Shown here: positions 17,766-27,643 of the stretch, one piece after another | Layout: every line of letters starts with the position of its first letter | How positions within the stretch are numbered: position 1 is the first letter of the stretch | Assembly (NCBI GenBank): GCA_020628775.1 | Contig: JAHDEP010000004.1 | Span: 1,445 to 42,804, forward strand | Direction of reading: 5' to 3' | Length of the DNA: 41,360 nt | Source: Rhizobiaceae bacterium | Lineage (GTDB): Bacteria; Pseudomonadota; Alphaproteobacteria; Rhizobiales; Rhizobiaceae | Program-made: the position numbers and the translations under genes | Notes under the pieces: model-generated | Seen by the model: only the letters and a program-made list of their open reading frames with translations | What the model was told of the DNA's origin: nothing | The model's database searches: none

Positions 17766-18754
17766 GAGTTTGGACCCGAACGTGGTGTGGTGCGAACAGG
17801 ACGTGTGACTTTGTTTGTTGTCTCATCATCGTCACCACCGCCAAACACTTCTTTGGCAATTGAGCCAATGCCACCCAAAGATCCAATGAGCGATGAAGCT
17901 TCCATTGGCATGAGGACAATTTTTGAGTTCTTGGCAGAACCGATACTTGTCAAAGCTTCAGTATATTTTTGAGCAACGAAGTAGTTAATTGCCTGCATAT
18001 TACCTTCTGAAATCGCTGTCGACACCATTGTAGTCGCTTTTGCTTCCGCTTCGGCTAAACGTTCACGTGCTTCCGCATCGCGAAAAGCTGCATCACGACG
18101 TCCTTCAGCTTGCAACACAGCTGCTTGCTTTTCACCTTCAGCACGGAGGATTTGCGAATTTCTTGTGCCTTCAGCTTCCAAGATTTCTGCACGCTTTTCA
18201 CGCTCAGCTTTCATCTGACGACCCATCGATTCAATCAAATCACGTGGTGGCGCGATATCTTTAATCTCAACACGGGTGATTTTAATGCCCCAAGGTGCAG
18301 CGGCTTCATCAACCACTTTTAACAATCGTTCATTGATCGCATCACGGTTTGACAAAAGATCATCTAGATCCATTGAACCCATGACTGAACGAATGTTTGT
18401 CATAGCCAAATTTACCAGCGCATTTTCCAAGTTATTTACTTGATATGCGGCTTCTGCAGCGTTTAACACCTGATAAAACGCTACGGCATCAGCGGCTACG
18501 GAAGCGTTATCGCGTGTGATAACTTCTTGCGTTGGAATATCTAAAACCTGTTCCATCATGTTCATTTTTGCGCCGATGCGGTCAACAAAAGGAACAATAA
18601 TACGCAGGCCTGGCATCAAGGTTGTTGTATATCTGCCGAAACGTTCGACGGTATAGGAAAATCCTTGTGGAACAGTTTTAACACTGGACGCTAAAAATAT
18701 GATCGCCACAAATACGATCACAATGACTGTGATATCCAAACCTTCGATAAACAC
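17762..18754 (-). CDS. qmcA: Stomatin-like SPFH/band-7 protein
   Basis: A 330-residue SPFH-domain protein anchored by one N-terminal transmembrane segment ([18 protein letters not shown]). The SPFH core contains [33 protein letters not shown] and [10 protein letters not shown]-like sequence. It is followed by a long Ala/Glu-rich coiled coil ([36 protein letters not shown]) that drives oligomer rings. Family members such as QmcA form large membrane assemblies linked to FtsH and protein quality control. GTG 18754 follows GGGAG by 8 bases and is a better start than the track's TTG 18769. It is co-transcribed with the NfeD gene. Confidence 0.88.
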   Translation of the reverse strand: MFIEGLDITVIVIVFVAIIFLASSVKTVPQGFSYTVERFGRYTTTLMPGLRIIVPFVDRIGAKMNMMEQVLDIPTQEVITRDNASVAADAVAFYQVLNAAEAAYQVNNLENALVNLAMTNIRSVMGSMDLDDLLSNRDAINERLLKVVDEAAAPWGIKITRVEIKDIAPPRDLIESMGRQMKAEREKRAEILEAEGTRNSQILRAEGEKQAAVLQAEGRRDAAFRDAEARERLAEAEAKATTMVSTAISEGNMQAINYFVAQKYTEALTSIGSAKNSKIVLMPMEASSLIGSLGGIGSIAKEVFGGGDDDETTNKVTRPVRTTPRSGPNS

Positions 18755-18864
18755 GATATAAACTCCCAAAAATGATAAATTCAGTTTTAAGATAGGAGTT
18801 TAAAAGCAGTTTTACAAGCGTTTGGATCAGATGATCAACGTATATCTTAGCGTCTCAGCGGGTG

Positions 18865-19905
18865 TTACAGCCACCCGCCAAGTTCGCGCATTACGACAGA
18901 TTTAATAACCGTCATTCCCTCATCGCTATCATTTAGACAAGGGATGTGAGAGAAGTTTTCTCCGCCATGCTCGTGGAAAATCTCTTGTGCTTCTTCACCC
19001 ATTTCTTCAAGCGTTTCTAAACAGTCAGAGACAAAACCAGGGTTAAATACAGCGATATTCTTAGTGCCGGATTTTGCCAGTTCTTCCACGGTCACATCTG
19101 TATAGGGTTGTAGCCATTCTTCCGGGCCGAAGCGAGACTGGAATGTTGTCATTAAGCGACCTTCTTCCCAGCCAAGTCGATCATTTAACAATCGGGACGT
19201 TTTGTAACAATGGCAGTGATATGGATCGCCTTTTTTGAAGTATGATTGCGGAATACCGTGATATGACGCAATGACTTTTTCAGGTTCAAAATCAAGACTT
19301 GCGAGATGCTTTTCAATCGAAGTGGCTAAAGCTTCGATATAAACCGGATCATCATGATAGGCTGGAACCGTGCGGATGGCTGGTTGCCAACGCATATCAA
19401 GCAGTGTCTTAAATGTTTTATCATTTACCGTAGCTGTCGTTGCCGCCGCATATTGCGGGTATAGCGGGAAGATAACAATTCGGTCACATCCAGCATTTTT
19501 CAAACCGAGTAATTTATCTGGGATTGATGGCTGACCATAACGCATGGCCCAATCGACCATGATGTGTTCATGAGAAGCCATCATCTCTGCAAGCTTATCT
19601 GACTGGTTGCGCGTATATGTGCGCAGATAGCTTTCATCTAAGTCATTGTTCCAGATAGACTTATATGCTTCGCCAACCTTTTGGGGGCGTTTATTTAAAA
19701 CAATACCGAATAAAATTGGATACCAAAGTGCCTTTGGCCATTCAATCACGCGGGCATCGGTTAAAAACTCTTTCAGATAACGGCGCATTGAGGTGTAATC
19801 GGTTCCATCCGGTGTTCCCAAATTGACGAGCAAAACGCCAACTTTTCCAATTTTTACAGGAGGGTGTTCTTGAGGCAATTTCATGGGAACAGGAGAGAAT
19901 TTCAT
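18865..19905 (-). CDS. hemH: Ferrochelatase
   Basis: HemH inserts Fe(II) into protoporphyrin IX, the last step of protoheme synthesis. The 346-residue protein has the normal length. It opens with GVLLVNLGTPDGTDYTSMRRYLKEFL. The conserved catalytic His lies in ASYHGIPQSYFKKGDPY near residue 214, followed by CHCYKTSRLL and the TFQSRFGPEEWLQPYT motif. The C-terminal metal-site region is VFNPGFVSDCLETLEEMGEEAQEIF. It stands alone between the stomatin gene and the nucleotidase gene. No ribosome site decides between Met1 and Met8; either leaves the core intact. Confidence 0.95.
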   Translation of the reverse strand: MKFSPVPMKLPQEHPPVKIGKVGVLLVNLGTPDGTDYTSMRRYLKEFLTDARVIEWPKALWYPILFGIVLNKRPQKVGEAYKSIWNNDLDESYLRTYTRNQSDKLAEMMASHEHIMVDWAMRYGQPSIPDKLLGLKNAGCDRIVIFPLYPQYAAATTATVNDKTFKTLLDMRWQPAIRTVPAYHDDPVYIEALATSIEKHLASLDFEPEKVIASYHGIPQSYFKKGDPYHCHCYKTSRLLNDRLGWEEGRLMTTFQSRFGPEEWLQPYTDVTVEELAKSGTKNIAVFNPGFVSDCLETLEEMGEEAQEIFHEHGGENFSHIPCLNDSDEGMTVIKSVVMRELGGWL

Positions 19906-20019
19906 AAATAGGCAACCGTTTGTTTAATGCATTTAAATCTATATACGCTCTAAAGTGCAAAATGGTCCAAAAAAATCTGAAGTTTTATGTGCGGCAAATT
20001 ATTTATCTGCCCAAAGAAA

Positions 20020-20046
20020 AAGGCCCTGAGCAATGCACAGGGCCTT
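20020..20046 (-). terminator. Intrinsic terminator of the ushA-like gene
   Basis: AAGGCCCTG and CAGGGCCTT form a perfect 9-bp GC-rich stem with a 9-base loop. Read on the minus strand it is followed by TTTCTTTGG, a good T-rich tail. It lies 26 bases after the nucleotidase stop codon. Confidence 0.9.
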
Positions 20047-20071
20047 CCTTCAGTAATATATGTTTGGAAAA

Positions 20072-21673
20072 CTAGTTAGATTCCATGCCCTTAGCTGTGA
20101 TGCGTCCATCAGTGAATGGTTTGTAAGGCTGGTTTGCAGCTAGATATTCAGCCACAACGTCCGCCAAATCTGGACCATAATCATAAGCGTTCATGCCGCC
20201 TGTTTTGAAGATTTTATAGCCATCGCCACCACTACGCATGTAGTTGTTTGATACAACGCCATATGTTGCACCTGTATCAATTGGTGACGCATTGCCATCA
20301 GCATCAACGACCATGACATCGCTAACGCGTTCACCGGCAGGTTTTTTGCCATCAAAAGTATATTTGACACCAGCTACTTGTGGGAAGCGGCCTTTCGCCT
20401 CTTCGACCTGACTTACGCCATTTTCCAAGGCCGCAACAACATCTGAGCCTTTAAGTTGGAATGTTGAAAGTGTGTTTTGGAATGGAAGAACTGTGAGAAC
20501 TTCGCCCATTGTGATCTCGCCTGAATCAATTGACGCGCGAAGACCGCCACCGTTTTGAATAGCGATTGAAATGCCCTGATCACGAACGCGATCGAGCATT
20601 GCATCGGCAACAAGATTGCCCATTTCGCATTCTTGAGCACGACAGAATTTGCGATCACCTTCAATAGCCGCATCAGCGCTAGCAACAACCTTGTTACGGA
20701 TTTCATCTAGCGGCATAGCAAGTTCTTTAATGCGTGCAACAGAACTTGCATCTTCTGCGACACTTGCGTCCATGATGATCGGTTCACCTTTAGCTTCGGT
20801 GATGACACCTGCATCATCAAATGTCACATTCAATTCGCCGAGGAATTTTCCGTAAGCATATGCTGAGACAATTGCTGTTGTGCCAACCATTGTTGGATAT
20901 GAGCCTTCGGCACGATCAGAAGTGTTGGACAAGAATGTGTTTGAGTGACCGCTGACGATAACGTCGATCTCAGGCACAGCTGCCGCAACGGCTTTATCCA
21001 CTGAAAAACCGGAATGGCTGAGCACGATGAACTTGTTGATACCCATACCTTTAAGTTTGTCGATTTCACCTGCGACCGCATCAGCTGGTGCAGTAAATGT
21101 GATTTTCTCGCCCGGAGATGCAAGCTCATCAGTATCTTGAGGTGTTAAGCCAATCAGGCCAAGTTTTTCACCGTTTTTTTCAATAACTGTCGATTTGGCA
21201 AGTTTGCCAGCAAGCAGCGGCTCACGCGATACATCAGCATTTGACATAAGCACCGGGAAACTAACAGCTTCCATAAAACCAGCAAGAACTTCTGGTCCAT
21301 CATCAAACTCGTGGTTGCCGACAGTCATCGCATCGTAACCCAATTTGTTCATGAATTCCGCGGCCATCTTACCTTTATAATAGGTATAAAACAGCGTGCC
21401 TTGGAACTGATCACCACCATCAACGAGGATGGAATTATCCAAACGTGCACGCGCTTCGTTTACGGCTGTCACAAGACGAGCTGAACCACCAAAGCACTTA
21501 CCTTCAGCATTTGAATCTGCACTACATCCGCTGTCGTATTTTGAGATTGGTTCAAAACGCGCATGAAAGTCATTTGTGTGAAGAATTGTCAGACTATAAT
21601 CGGCTTGCGCGACAACTGTAGAAAGCGCAAGGGTTGCTGCGCCAAGCCAGAGTTTCGTTTTGATTTTATGCAT
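20072..21673 (-). CDS. 5'-nucleotidase / UDP-sugar hydrolase (UshA-like)
   Basis: A 533-residue periplasmic metallophosphatase with a signal peptide (LGAATLALSTVVAQA). The N-terminal calcineurin-like domain carries the dinuclear metal motifs LTILHTNDFHARFEP, LVDGGDQFQGTLFY, TVGNHEFDDGPE and VLSHSGFSVDKAV with VIVSGHSNTFL. The C-terminal substrate domain has IQNGGGLRASIDSGEITMGEVLTVLPFQNTL and SNNYMRSGGDGY. The family releases phosphate and nucleosides from extracellular nucleotides for salvage. The exact substrate range cannot be read. ATG 21673 is preceded by GGGAG. The gene is single, with its own terminator. I found no convincing Pho box upstream. Confidence 0.93.
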   Translation of the reverse strand: MHKIKTKLWLGAATLALSTVVAQADYSLTILHTNDFHARFEPISKYDSGCSADSNAEGKCFGGSARLVTAVNEARARLDNSILVDGGDQFQGTLFYTYYKGKMAAEFMNKLGYDAMTVGNHEFDDGPEVLAGFMEAVSFPVLMSNADVSREPLLAGKLAKSTVIEKNGEKLGLIGLTPQDTDELASPGEKITFTAPADAVAGEIDKLKGMGINKFIVLSHSGFSVDKAVAAAVPEIDVIVSGHSNTFLSNTSDRAEGSYPTMVGTTAIVSAYAYGKFLGELNVTFDDAGVITEAKGEPIIMDASVAEDASSVARIKELAMPLDEIRNKVVASADAAIEGDRKFCRAQECEMGNLVADAMLDRVRDQGISIAIQNGGGLRASIDSGEITMGEVLTVLPFQNTLSTFQLKGSDVVAALENGVSQVEEAKGRFPQVAGVKYTFDGKKPAGERVSDVMVVDADGNASPIDTGATYGVVSNNYMRSGGDGYKIFKTGGMNAYDYGPDLADVVAEYLAANQPYKPFTDGRITAKGMESN

Positions 21674-21858
21674 TTCGGCACTCCCAGTATAAGTGAAATA
21701 TAACCCGCAATATTGTTGTATTGTTTCGGGTATTGTAACGGTGATCTACCATCAAAAGATGACAATCACTTAACTACAATGGTTCCACTTAAGAGGTGAA
21801 AGTGCAAGTCTAAATCGCGCATAATCTTCAAGAATAATGCGATAGGCTTTAAACTTGT
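21674..21858. other. Gap upstream of the nucleotidase gene
   Basis: This 185-base gap lies between the ushA-like gene and the upstream omp10-like gene on the same strand. It holds the nucleotidase Shine-Dalgarno sequence and a loose ACCCG/CGGGT dyad, but no clear promoter or terminator that I can support. Confidence 0.4.
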
Positions 21859-22221
21859 TTATGAACTACGCACGAGTGTGAACTGTGCGCCTGCGCTTGA
21901 AGTGCAGTTCATGCGTGTCGAAGTCGCCAATGCACAGTTTACCTGGGACACTGTTCGGCGAACAAGCGAACGGAGTTCGATCTCAGCAAGAGTTGGTGAA
22001 ACCTGAGTATAGCTACCCACCGCTAGGAGCGTGTTTGTGCCATCGGTTGTTTTGGTTTGGAACTGGCCATTATTAAACGTCGACAAGATGCCGTTTTGAT
22101 CAAGCCATTCACCTTCAAAACCAGAGACAGGCGCAGACGCTGGAATAAGTGGTTGTGTTTGACATGACGCCAATCCAAGCGATGCCATTCCAATGAGCAA
22201 TAGTTTTTTAATCTGCAACAT
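21859..22221 (-). CDS. omp10: Omp10-like outer-membrane lipoprotein
   Basis: A 120-residue lipoprotein resembling Brucella Omp10, a small lipoprotein conserved in Rhizobiales. The lipobox LASC places the lipidated cysteine at residue 20. The mature part shows the family's GFEGEWLDQNGILSTFNNGQFQTKTTD, the LAEIELRSLVRRTVSQVNCAL stretch and the C-terminal MNCTSSAGAQFTLVR. Two cysteines in VNCAL and MNCTS could form a disulfide. The function of Omp10 is not well defined; loss affects envelope properties in Brucella. It follows pepF by 66 bases on the same strand and may share its transcript. Confidence 0.82.
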   Translation of the reverse strand: MLQIKKLLLIGMASLGLASCQTQPLIPASAPVSGFEGEWLDQNGILSTFNNGQFQTKTTDGTNTLLAVGSYTQVSPTLAEIELRSLVRRTVSQVNCALATSTRMNCTSSAGAQFTLVRSS

Positions 22222-22287
22222 GTTTCACCCCTATTTTATTCTGTCTTTTTGCGCCGAACACATGGCGAAAACAAGGCAAAATACCAA

Positions 22288-24141
22288 TTATCCCAATTGT
22301 TTGTCCAGCTCTTCAAGCTCATTTATCAGACCTTCAATCATTGAAAGCCCCTTATCCCAAAAGTCAGACTGCGTTGCATCAAGTCCAAACGGCGCTAACA
22401 ATTCACTGTGATGTTTTGTGCCGCCAGCCTTTAACATATCAAAATAACGCACCTGGAAATCATCGTCGGCATTTTGGTAAACAGCGTATAGTGAATTAAC
22501 CAGACAGTCGCCAAATGCATAGGCATACACATAAAAAGGCGAGTGGATGAAATGTGGAATATAAGTCCAGAAAGTCTTATATCCATCATCAAGCTTGATC
22601 GCAGGGCCCAAGCTTTCCGCTTGTACGGACATCCATAAGTCGCCAATTTGATCGCTGGTTAATTCACCCTCGCGACGTGCTGTATGCAGCTTTCTTTCAA
22701 AGTCATAAAAAGCGATTTGTCTGACGACCGTATTGATCATGTCTTCCACTTTTTGTGCCAAAATGGCTTTGCGCTCGCGCGCATCTTCGGTTTTGTTCAG
22801 GATTGCGCGGAAGGTTAGCATTTCTCCGAAAACAGATGCAGTTTCGGCAAGTGTGAGCGGGGTTGATGCCATCAACGCGCCTTGGCTTCCCGCTAGAACC
22901 TGATGAACACCGTGGCCTAATTCATGCGCTAAGGTCATTACATCGCGCGCCTTGCCCATATAATTGATTAGCACGTATGGGTGCGCTGAAGGTACAGTTG
23001 GATGAGCAAATGCACCCGGCGCTTTACCTTCGCGATTGGCAGCATCAATCCAGCCCTTATCGAAAAAGTCTTTTGCTGTTGCTGCCATTTCAGGTGCAAA
23101 TCCAGAATATGCATCTAAAACAATTTGCTTAGCATCATCCCATGAAACCAGTGATTTCGGGGTTTCAGGAAGCGGGGCATTGCGATCCCAATAATTCAGC
23201 TCATCAACACCCAGCCATTTGGCTTTAAGATTATAATATCGGTGAGAGAGACGCGGATATGCATTTTTGACCGATGTCATCAGCGCATCAACAACTTCGC
23301 GTTCCACCCGATTAGCAAGGTGACGGCTATCGGCGATATCCTCAAACCCGCGCCAGCGATCTGAAATTTCTTTATCTTTGGCAAGTGTATTTGTAATCAG
23401 CGTAAAGATACGCAGGTTTTTTGAAAATGTTTCAACCAGTGCTTTCGCGGCTTTTTCGCGAATAGCAGGATCAGCTTCTTGAAGGAGATTTAATGTCTGT
23501 TCAAGTGGAAGTTCTTCGCCATCAATATCAAATCGCAAATCGGCCATGGTTTCGTCAAAAAGCCTGTTCCAGGCTCCGTGACCAGTGATCGATTTTTCGT
23601 GGAAAAGTTGTTCGACATTTTCTTGAAGCTGATGCGGCTTGTCTTTTCGTAGATCTAAGATCCATGACTTGTAATGTGCGGTTAACGCATCGTTTTCAAT
23701 GCCGTTCGCAATGTCTTTTTCATCAATACGGTTGAGTTCTAATGTGAAGAAAATCAAATGCGCGCTGGCATCGGTGATGTGCGCTTGCATGTCCCCATAA
23801 AATTTCGCGTTTTGGGTATCGAGCGTGTTGGAAAAATACAGCAACCCGGCATAGGACGCCATTCGTCCCATAACTTCTTCAATCTGTTCATATTCGCGGA
23901 TGGCGGCTCCCAAGCCATCATCGCCAGATTTATGTGTTGCGTCGCCAAGATTGCCCTTCCAACGCGCTTCAAATTGCTCAGAAGCTGATTTTGTCCAGGT
24001 TTGGTCTTTTTCAAAGGCGTCAGAATCTTTGCCTTTATAAAGATCATCGAGATTCCAACTTGGCAAATCGCCAAGTTCTTGCAGTTTTGACGCAGATTGA
24101 TTTGACCAAAGCAGCTGAGATTTGTGGGGGGATATTGGCAA
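22288..24141 (-). CDS. pepF: Oligoendopeptidase F (M3 family)
   Basis: A 617-residue cytoplasmic zinc metallopeptidase of the PepF/M3B group, which cleaves medium-length peptides. The zinc motif HELGH is near residue 405 in TLAHELGHGVHQVL. The family's NYMGKARDVM, TPLTLAETASVFGEML (third ligand Glu) and FIHSPFYVYAYAFGDCL segments are present. The N-terminus starts at LPSWNLDDLYKG, as in other PepF proteins. The only in-frame start upstream of that is TTG 24141, with no strong ribosome site, so the start is uncertain by some residues. It is divergent from the NtrC-like regulator gene across 141 bases. Confidence 0.93.
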   Translation of the reverse strand: MPISPHKSQLLWSNQSASKLQELGDLPSWNLDDLYKGKDSDAFEKDQTWTKSASEQFEARWKGNLGDATHKSGDDGLGAAIREYEQIEEVMGRMASYAGLLYFSNTLDTQNAKFYGDMQAHITDASAHLIFFTLELNRIDEKDIANGIENDALTAHYKSWILDLRKDKPHQLQENVEQLFHEKSITGHGAWNRLFDETMADLRFDIDGEELPLEQTLNLLQEADPAIREKAAKALVETFSKNLRIFTLITNTLAKDKEISDRWRGFEDIADSRHLANRVEREVVDALMTSVKNAYPRLSHRYYNLKAKWLGVDELNYWDRNAPLPETPKSLVSWDDAKQIVLDAYSGFAPEMAATAKDFFDKGWIDAANREGKAPGAFAHPTVPSAHPYVLINYMGKARDVMTLAHELGHGVHQVLAGSQGALMASTPLTLAETASVFGEMLTFRAILNKTEDARERKAILAQKVEDMINTVVRQIAFYDFERKLHTARREGELTSDQIGDLWMSVQAESLGPAIKLDDGYKTFWTYIPHFIHSPFYVYAYAFGDCLVNSLYAVYQNADDDFQVRYFDMLKAGGTKHHSELLAPFGLDATQSDFWDKGLSMIEGLINELEELDKQLG

Positions 24142-24282
24142 TTTTAATCGTCCGATTTCGCATGTCGCATAAGTTAACTACGACTTTAATCAATTGCTGC
24201 GCAATTTGGAAAGTCATTTTTCAAGTTTTTGGTGCATTGATGTTGGTGGGGACGTATCGAGACCATCAAACATGAGGCCGTT

Positions 24283-25731
24283 ATGTCAAAAAAGGTTCTA
24301 GTTATAAGCTCCGACGTCGATAGTTATGAGATCGCGCGACGAATGGCAAAGGTTACTCATTTTGAGTATGTTTTTGTTGATTCACTGGAGAAATTGCAGG
24401 TTCAGCTCAACTGGTCCAAAGATGCATTTATTGCCATCCATTTCGATGCAGCAATAAATCCTATTGATTTTGACGGAACGGCAAATTTATTGGTTTCTTA
24501 CGCCAATCAGATACCGATTATTTTATATTCCATTGCCCAGTCTGACGGTGGGGAATGCTTAAACAAACTTGCAGCGTTAACTTACCAAAATATTGATGAG
24601 CGGGCAGTTGATCAACTGGCTAAGTCATTAAAAATACTTGATCTTTATGCCAGTTTCATCACCTCAGAGCAGCACCTGCTTGATTGGGTAGATGTGCGTG
24701 ATGGCAATGATGAATTGGTATTTCAACCAGCGGTAAAAGCATCGAAAAATGATTTGCCGGTGCTTATTGAAGGTGGCGTAGGCACCCCAAAGGCTGAGAT
24801 GGCAGTAGCTGCGCACAAACTGAGCAATCGTTATCGGCACGCGATTAAAATCGTCGATGCAAGTCTGTATTCTACGCAGGACTTAGTCCCTGCAATTTTT
24901 GGTGCGGATACAACCGATGGATTGATCATTGAAGCGAACCGCGGGACGTTATTTATCAACAATCTAAATCACTTTACTGATGATATTCAGGATAAAATTT
25001 CCAAGTTTTTAGATCACGGATCTGTCTATTCTCACAGCGAAAAAACCAATCTGAATTTAGATGTTCGATTGATCATCGCAACGGATTTGGATTTAATCAG
25101 CGAAGTGAAGGCGGGTCGGCTGCGTGAGGCACTATATTATCGATTGAGCGTCTCGCCGATCATCATGAATAAGTTCAACACAATCGCTGAGGATATGAGG
25201 TGTTGGATTGGTGATTTCGTCAGTTCTTTAAAACCAAAATACACCCATAAGGATATTGAAATTGAGGCATTTGCCTTAGATTCTCTGGTGAAATTTAACT
25301 GGCCAGGCAATCACCAACAGTTTTTACATGTTCTCGCCTGGGCTATTAGTCAGTCCTATAATGGTACGATCCGCCCGGATGTGTTGCCGCGTTTTTTAAA
25401 CCCGGATGAGACGACGATTTATGTTGGAGATACCAAGCATAAATTAGCACCCGACCTTGTAGATCTTGTGTCTGACACTCCTAGTAATGAGGTTTTGTCT
25501 CGTCAAATCCAGCATGTCGAACCCTCCCAATATCTGAACTTGTTTAACAGCCGTGGTGACATGCGATCAATTGAGGAAGTTGAGGAAGAACTTATCCGCC
25601 GTGCGATTGCATTTTATGACGGCAAAATGAGCTTCGTTGCAAGGCAATTGGGGATCGGACGATCTACCTTATATCGCAAACTTAAGGAGTATGAGATCGA
25701 TCCTGATTACCCCTTGGAATTAGAGCGCTAA
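24283..25731 (+). CDS. Degenerate NtrC-type regulator with Fis HTH
   Basis: A 482-residue protein laid out like a sigma54 enhancer-binding protein. Its N-terminal ~130 residues form a receiver-like domain (KVLVISSDVDSYEIARR) without the acidic pair of a normal receiver. An AAA+ domain covers about 155-385 and a Fis-type helix-turn-helix lies at the end (AIAFYDGKMSFVARQLGIGRSTLYRKLKEY). The AAA+ motifs are eroded: Walker A reads EGGVGTPK, Walker B reads GTLFINNL in place of GTLFLDE, and the GAFTGA loop that touches sigma54 is absent. It therefore probably binds DNA but neither hydrolyses ATP nor drives sigma54 promoters. ATG 24283 follows GAGG. Targets are unknown. Confidence 0.85.
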   Translation: MSKKVLVISSDVDSYEIARRMAKVTHFEYVFVDSLEKLQVQLNWSKDAFIAIHFDAAINPIDFDGTANLLVSYANQIPIILYSIAQSDGGECLNKLAALTYQNIDERAVDQLAKSLKILDLYASFITSEQHLLDWVDVRDGNDELVFQPAVKASKNDLPVLIEGGVGTPKAEMAVAAHKLSNRYRHAIKIVDASLYSTQDLVPAIFGADTTDGLIIEANRGTLFINNLNHFTDDIQDKISKFLDHGSVYSHSEKTNLNLDVRLIIATDLDLISEVKAGRLREALYYRLSVSPIIMNKFNTIAEDMRCWIGDFVSSLKPKYTHKDIEIEAFALDSLVKFNWPGNHQQFLHVLAWAISQSYNGTIRPDVLPRFLNPDETTIYVGDTKHKLAPDLVDLVSDTPSNEVLSRQIQHVEPSQYLNLFNSRGDMRSIEEVEEELIRRAIAFYDGKMSFVARQLGIGRSTLYRKLKEYEIDPDYPLELER

Positions 25732-25930
25732 ATCGCTATATATTAGGTGATGGTAGAGTTTGGTTGAGCTTAAGTCTGTAAATCGTGTTCGATGCTGTTC
25801 CTTAAGGACTTTTTAGCAATTCATTTACTATAATGACAACAAGTGGCAGATAAGCTAAAAATTGCCATGGTGTTACCTCATTTATTAAATAGAAATCAGC
25901 TCAACAGCATGGCATAGGACGAGGGCGAGT
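25732..25930. other. Gap between regulator and DUF882 gene
   Basis: This 199-base gap separates two genes on the same strand. I see no gene, perfect dyad or clear promoter that I can support; it presumably carries the DUF882 gene's promoter. Confidence 0.35.
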
Positions 25931-27607
25931 TTGCTAATTAAGCTATCACATACGGATTTGCGTCAAGATTGCGCGCGTCTTATGGGGAAAATTGCGTTTG
26001 TTATCGCGCTTTTTGCCGTGGCGTTTGCGTTTAATTTTGCACCATCATTTGTGAATGCAGATAAGGCTTTTGCCCAGACAAAATCTCTCAAGATTTACTA
26101 CACTCATACCCGTGAACGCGAAAAAATCGTGTTCAAGAAAAATGGGCGTTATGACAAAGCCGGCTTGAGAAAGCTCAATCGTTTGCTTCGAGATTGGCGC
26201 AATAACAAAGTTATCGCCTTCGATCCAAAACTCTTTGATTTGGTGTGGGAAGTCTATCGCAGATCTGGTGCTAAAAACTATATCCACGTTGTATCATCTT
26301 ATCGTTCGCCTGAATCTAATGAATTGTTGCGCCGTACGCGCGGCGGTCAGGCAAAAAACAGCCAACACCTTTACGGTAAGGCGATGGATTTTTATATTCC
26401 TGGCGTTAAGTCGAGCAAGCTGCGCGCAATTGCGATGCAATTGCAAGGTGGTGGCGTAGGTTATTATCCAAGATCTTCATCACCCTATGTGCATTTGGAT
26501 GTGGCAAGTGTTCGTGCTTGGCCGCGCATGAGCCGTAAAGAATTGGTGAGATTGTTCCCCGACGGTAAAACAATGCACCTTCCATCTGATGGCAAGCCGC
26601 TGCCTGGCTATAATGTTGCCTTGCGCGAATATAAGCGTCGCGGTGGTGGCATCGATACGAAGAGGGCGCCGGCGAAGAAAGAAAAAACAGCTCCAGCTCG
26701 TACGGTTGTTGCGAAAGCTGAGACAGATAACAATCGTTCAGCAAATGCTTCAGGTGGTTTGTTAGGTAACCTGTTTGGCCGCAGAAATGATAATGCGCCG
26801 AAACCAGCACCAACGCCCACGCAACAAGTTGCATCTGCTGCACCTGCAGCTCAGCAAGCGCCAGAACCAACATTTGCACAGAATTTAGCCGAGTTACCTC
26901 GCGAGAATATCCCGGTTCCAACTTTGTTGGTCACAGCCCCGCAGGGAATTGAAGCGGATGTGAAACCAGAGATCACAGGGCAGGAAGAGCGTGTTCAAAT
27001 TGCATCTCTTATCCCGCAGCCACAGGAACGTCCTGAAGGTGTTACCGTCTCTGAAGTGCAGCCACTTGCATATGATCAAACGGATACAAAACCCGCATTA
27101 CCTACTTTAACCGCGATTATCGCAGCGGCTGTTGAGACAGATCGCAAGCGTAAGGAAAATGGAGAAATTCCGACACCAACACTTGCTTCTTTTGCAACGC
27201 CTGAAGAAAAACGCGTAGATTTTGCATCTCTTGAGACCCCAGAATTGCGTGCGCATAATCGTATTGATCGCACCGAACTTGGCGCAAGTGTTTCCCAAGC
27301 ATTGGAAGATTCTCGTAAGGGCGGCCGTCCAAATCTACGCGATGCAATTGCTGCGAAATATAAAGCAAACCCATCCACTCCAACATTTGAACAGATTACG
27401 ATTTCTAAACGCGTGTTCTCGCAAGATAGTATTTTGAGCATGCAACCGCCGGCAAAAGCGCCGCGTTTTGTAAATCGCTTTATGAGAAAAGCGCCTGCCG
27501 TTGTCTATGCCAATGGGTTCTCAAAAGACAATACCGCTCAGCAAGGGCAGACGACATTTAGCGGAAATGCCGTCAACTTTTTACCAGTCGTGAGATATAA
27601 CGGTTAA
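25931..27607 (+). CDS. DUF882 (YcbK/M15-like) exported protein
   Basis: A 558-residue envelope protein with an N-terminal signal or anchor segment (IAFVIALFAVAFAFNFAPSFVNA) and a DUF882 domain at about 55-215. This domain belongs to the M15-like zinc peptidase group. Its motifs are SSYRSPESN, NSQHLYGKAMDFYIPG and GGVGYYPRSSSPYVHLDVASVRAWPR, giving the expected His, Asp and His metal ligands. A role in trimming peptidoglycan peptides is likely from the family. The remaining ~340 residues are Pro/Ala/Gln-rich and look disordered. TTG 25931 follows GAGG by 6 bases; ATG 25982 is possible and still leaves the signal segment. Confidence 0.82.
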   Translation: MLIKLSHTDLRQDCARLMGKIAFVIALFAVAFAFNFAPSFVNADKAFAQTKSLKIYYTHTREREKIVFKKNGRYDKAGLRKLNRLLRDWRNNKVIAFDPKLFDLVWEVYRRSGAKNYIHVVSSYRSPESNELLRRTRGGQAKNSQHLYGKAMDFYIPGVKSSKLRAIAMQLQGGGVGYYPRSSSPYVHLDVASVRAWPRMSRKELVRLFPDGKTMHLPSDGKPLPGYNVALREYKRRGGGIDTKRAPAKKEKTAPARTVVAKAETDNNRSANASGGLLGNLFGRRNDNAPKPAPTPTQQVASAAPAAQQAPEPTFAQNLAELPRENIPVPTLLVTAPQGIEADVKPEITGQEERVQIASLIPQPQERPEGVTVSEVQPLAYDQTDTKPALPTLTAIIAAAVETDRKRKENGEIPTPTLASFATPEEKRVDFASLETPELRAHNRIDRTELGASVSQALEDSRKGGRPNLRDAIAAKYKANPSTPTFEQITISKRVFSQDSILSMQPPAKAPRFVNRFMRKAPAVVYANGFSKDNTAQQGQTTFSGNAVNFLPVVRYNG

Positions 27608-27643
27608 TACCAGCCGAAACTTTTGATCATTGAATAGCGTGTG

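Noticed and set aside
21674-21858. A Pho box upstream of the UshA-like gene
   Set aside because: A TTGTCAT-like half site is present on the minus strand, but no properly spaced second half could be found.
26406-26921. A 171-residue minus-strand ORF inside the DUF882 gene
   Set aside because: It overlaps the repetitive Pro/Ala-rich tail region in antisense, with no ribosome site or family signal.
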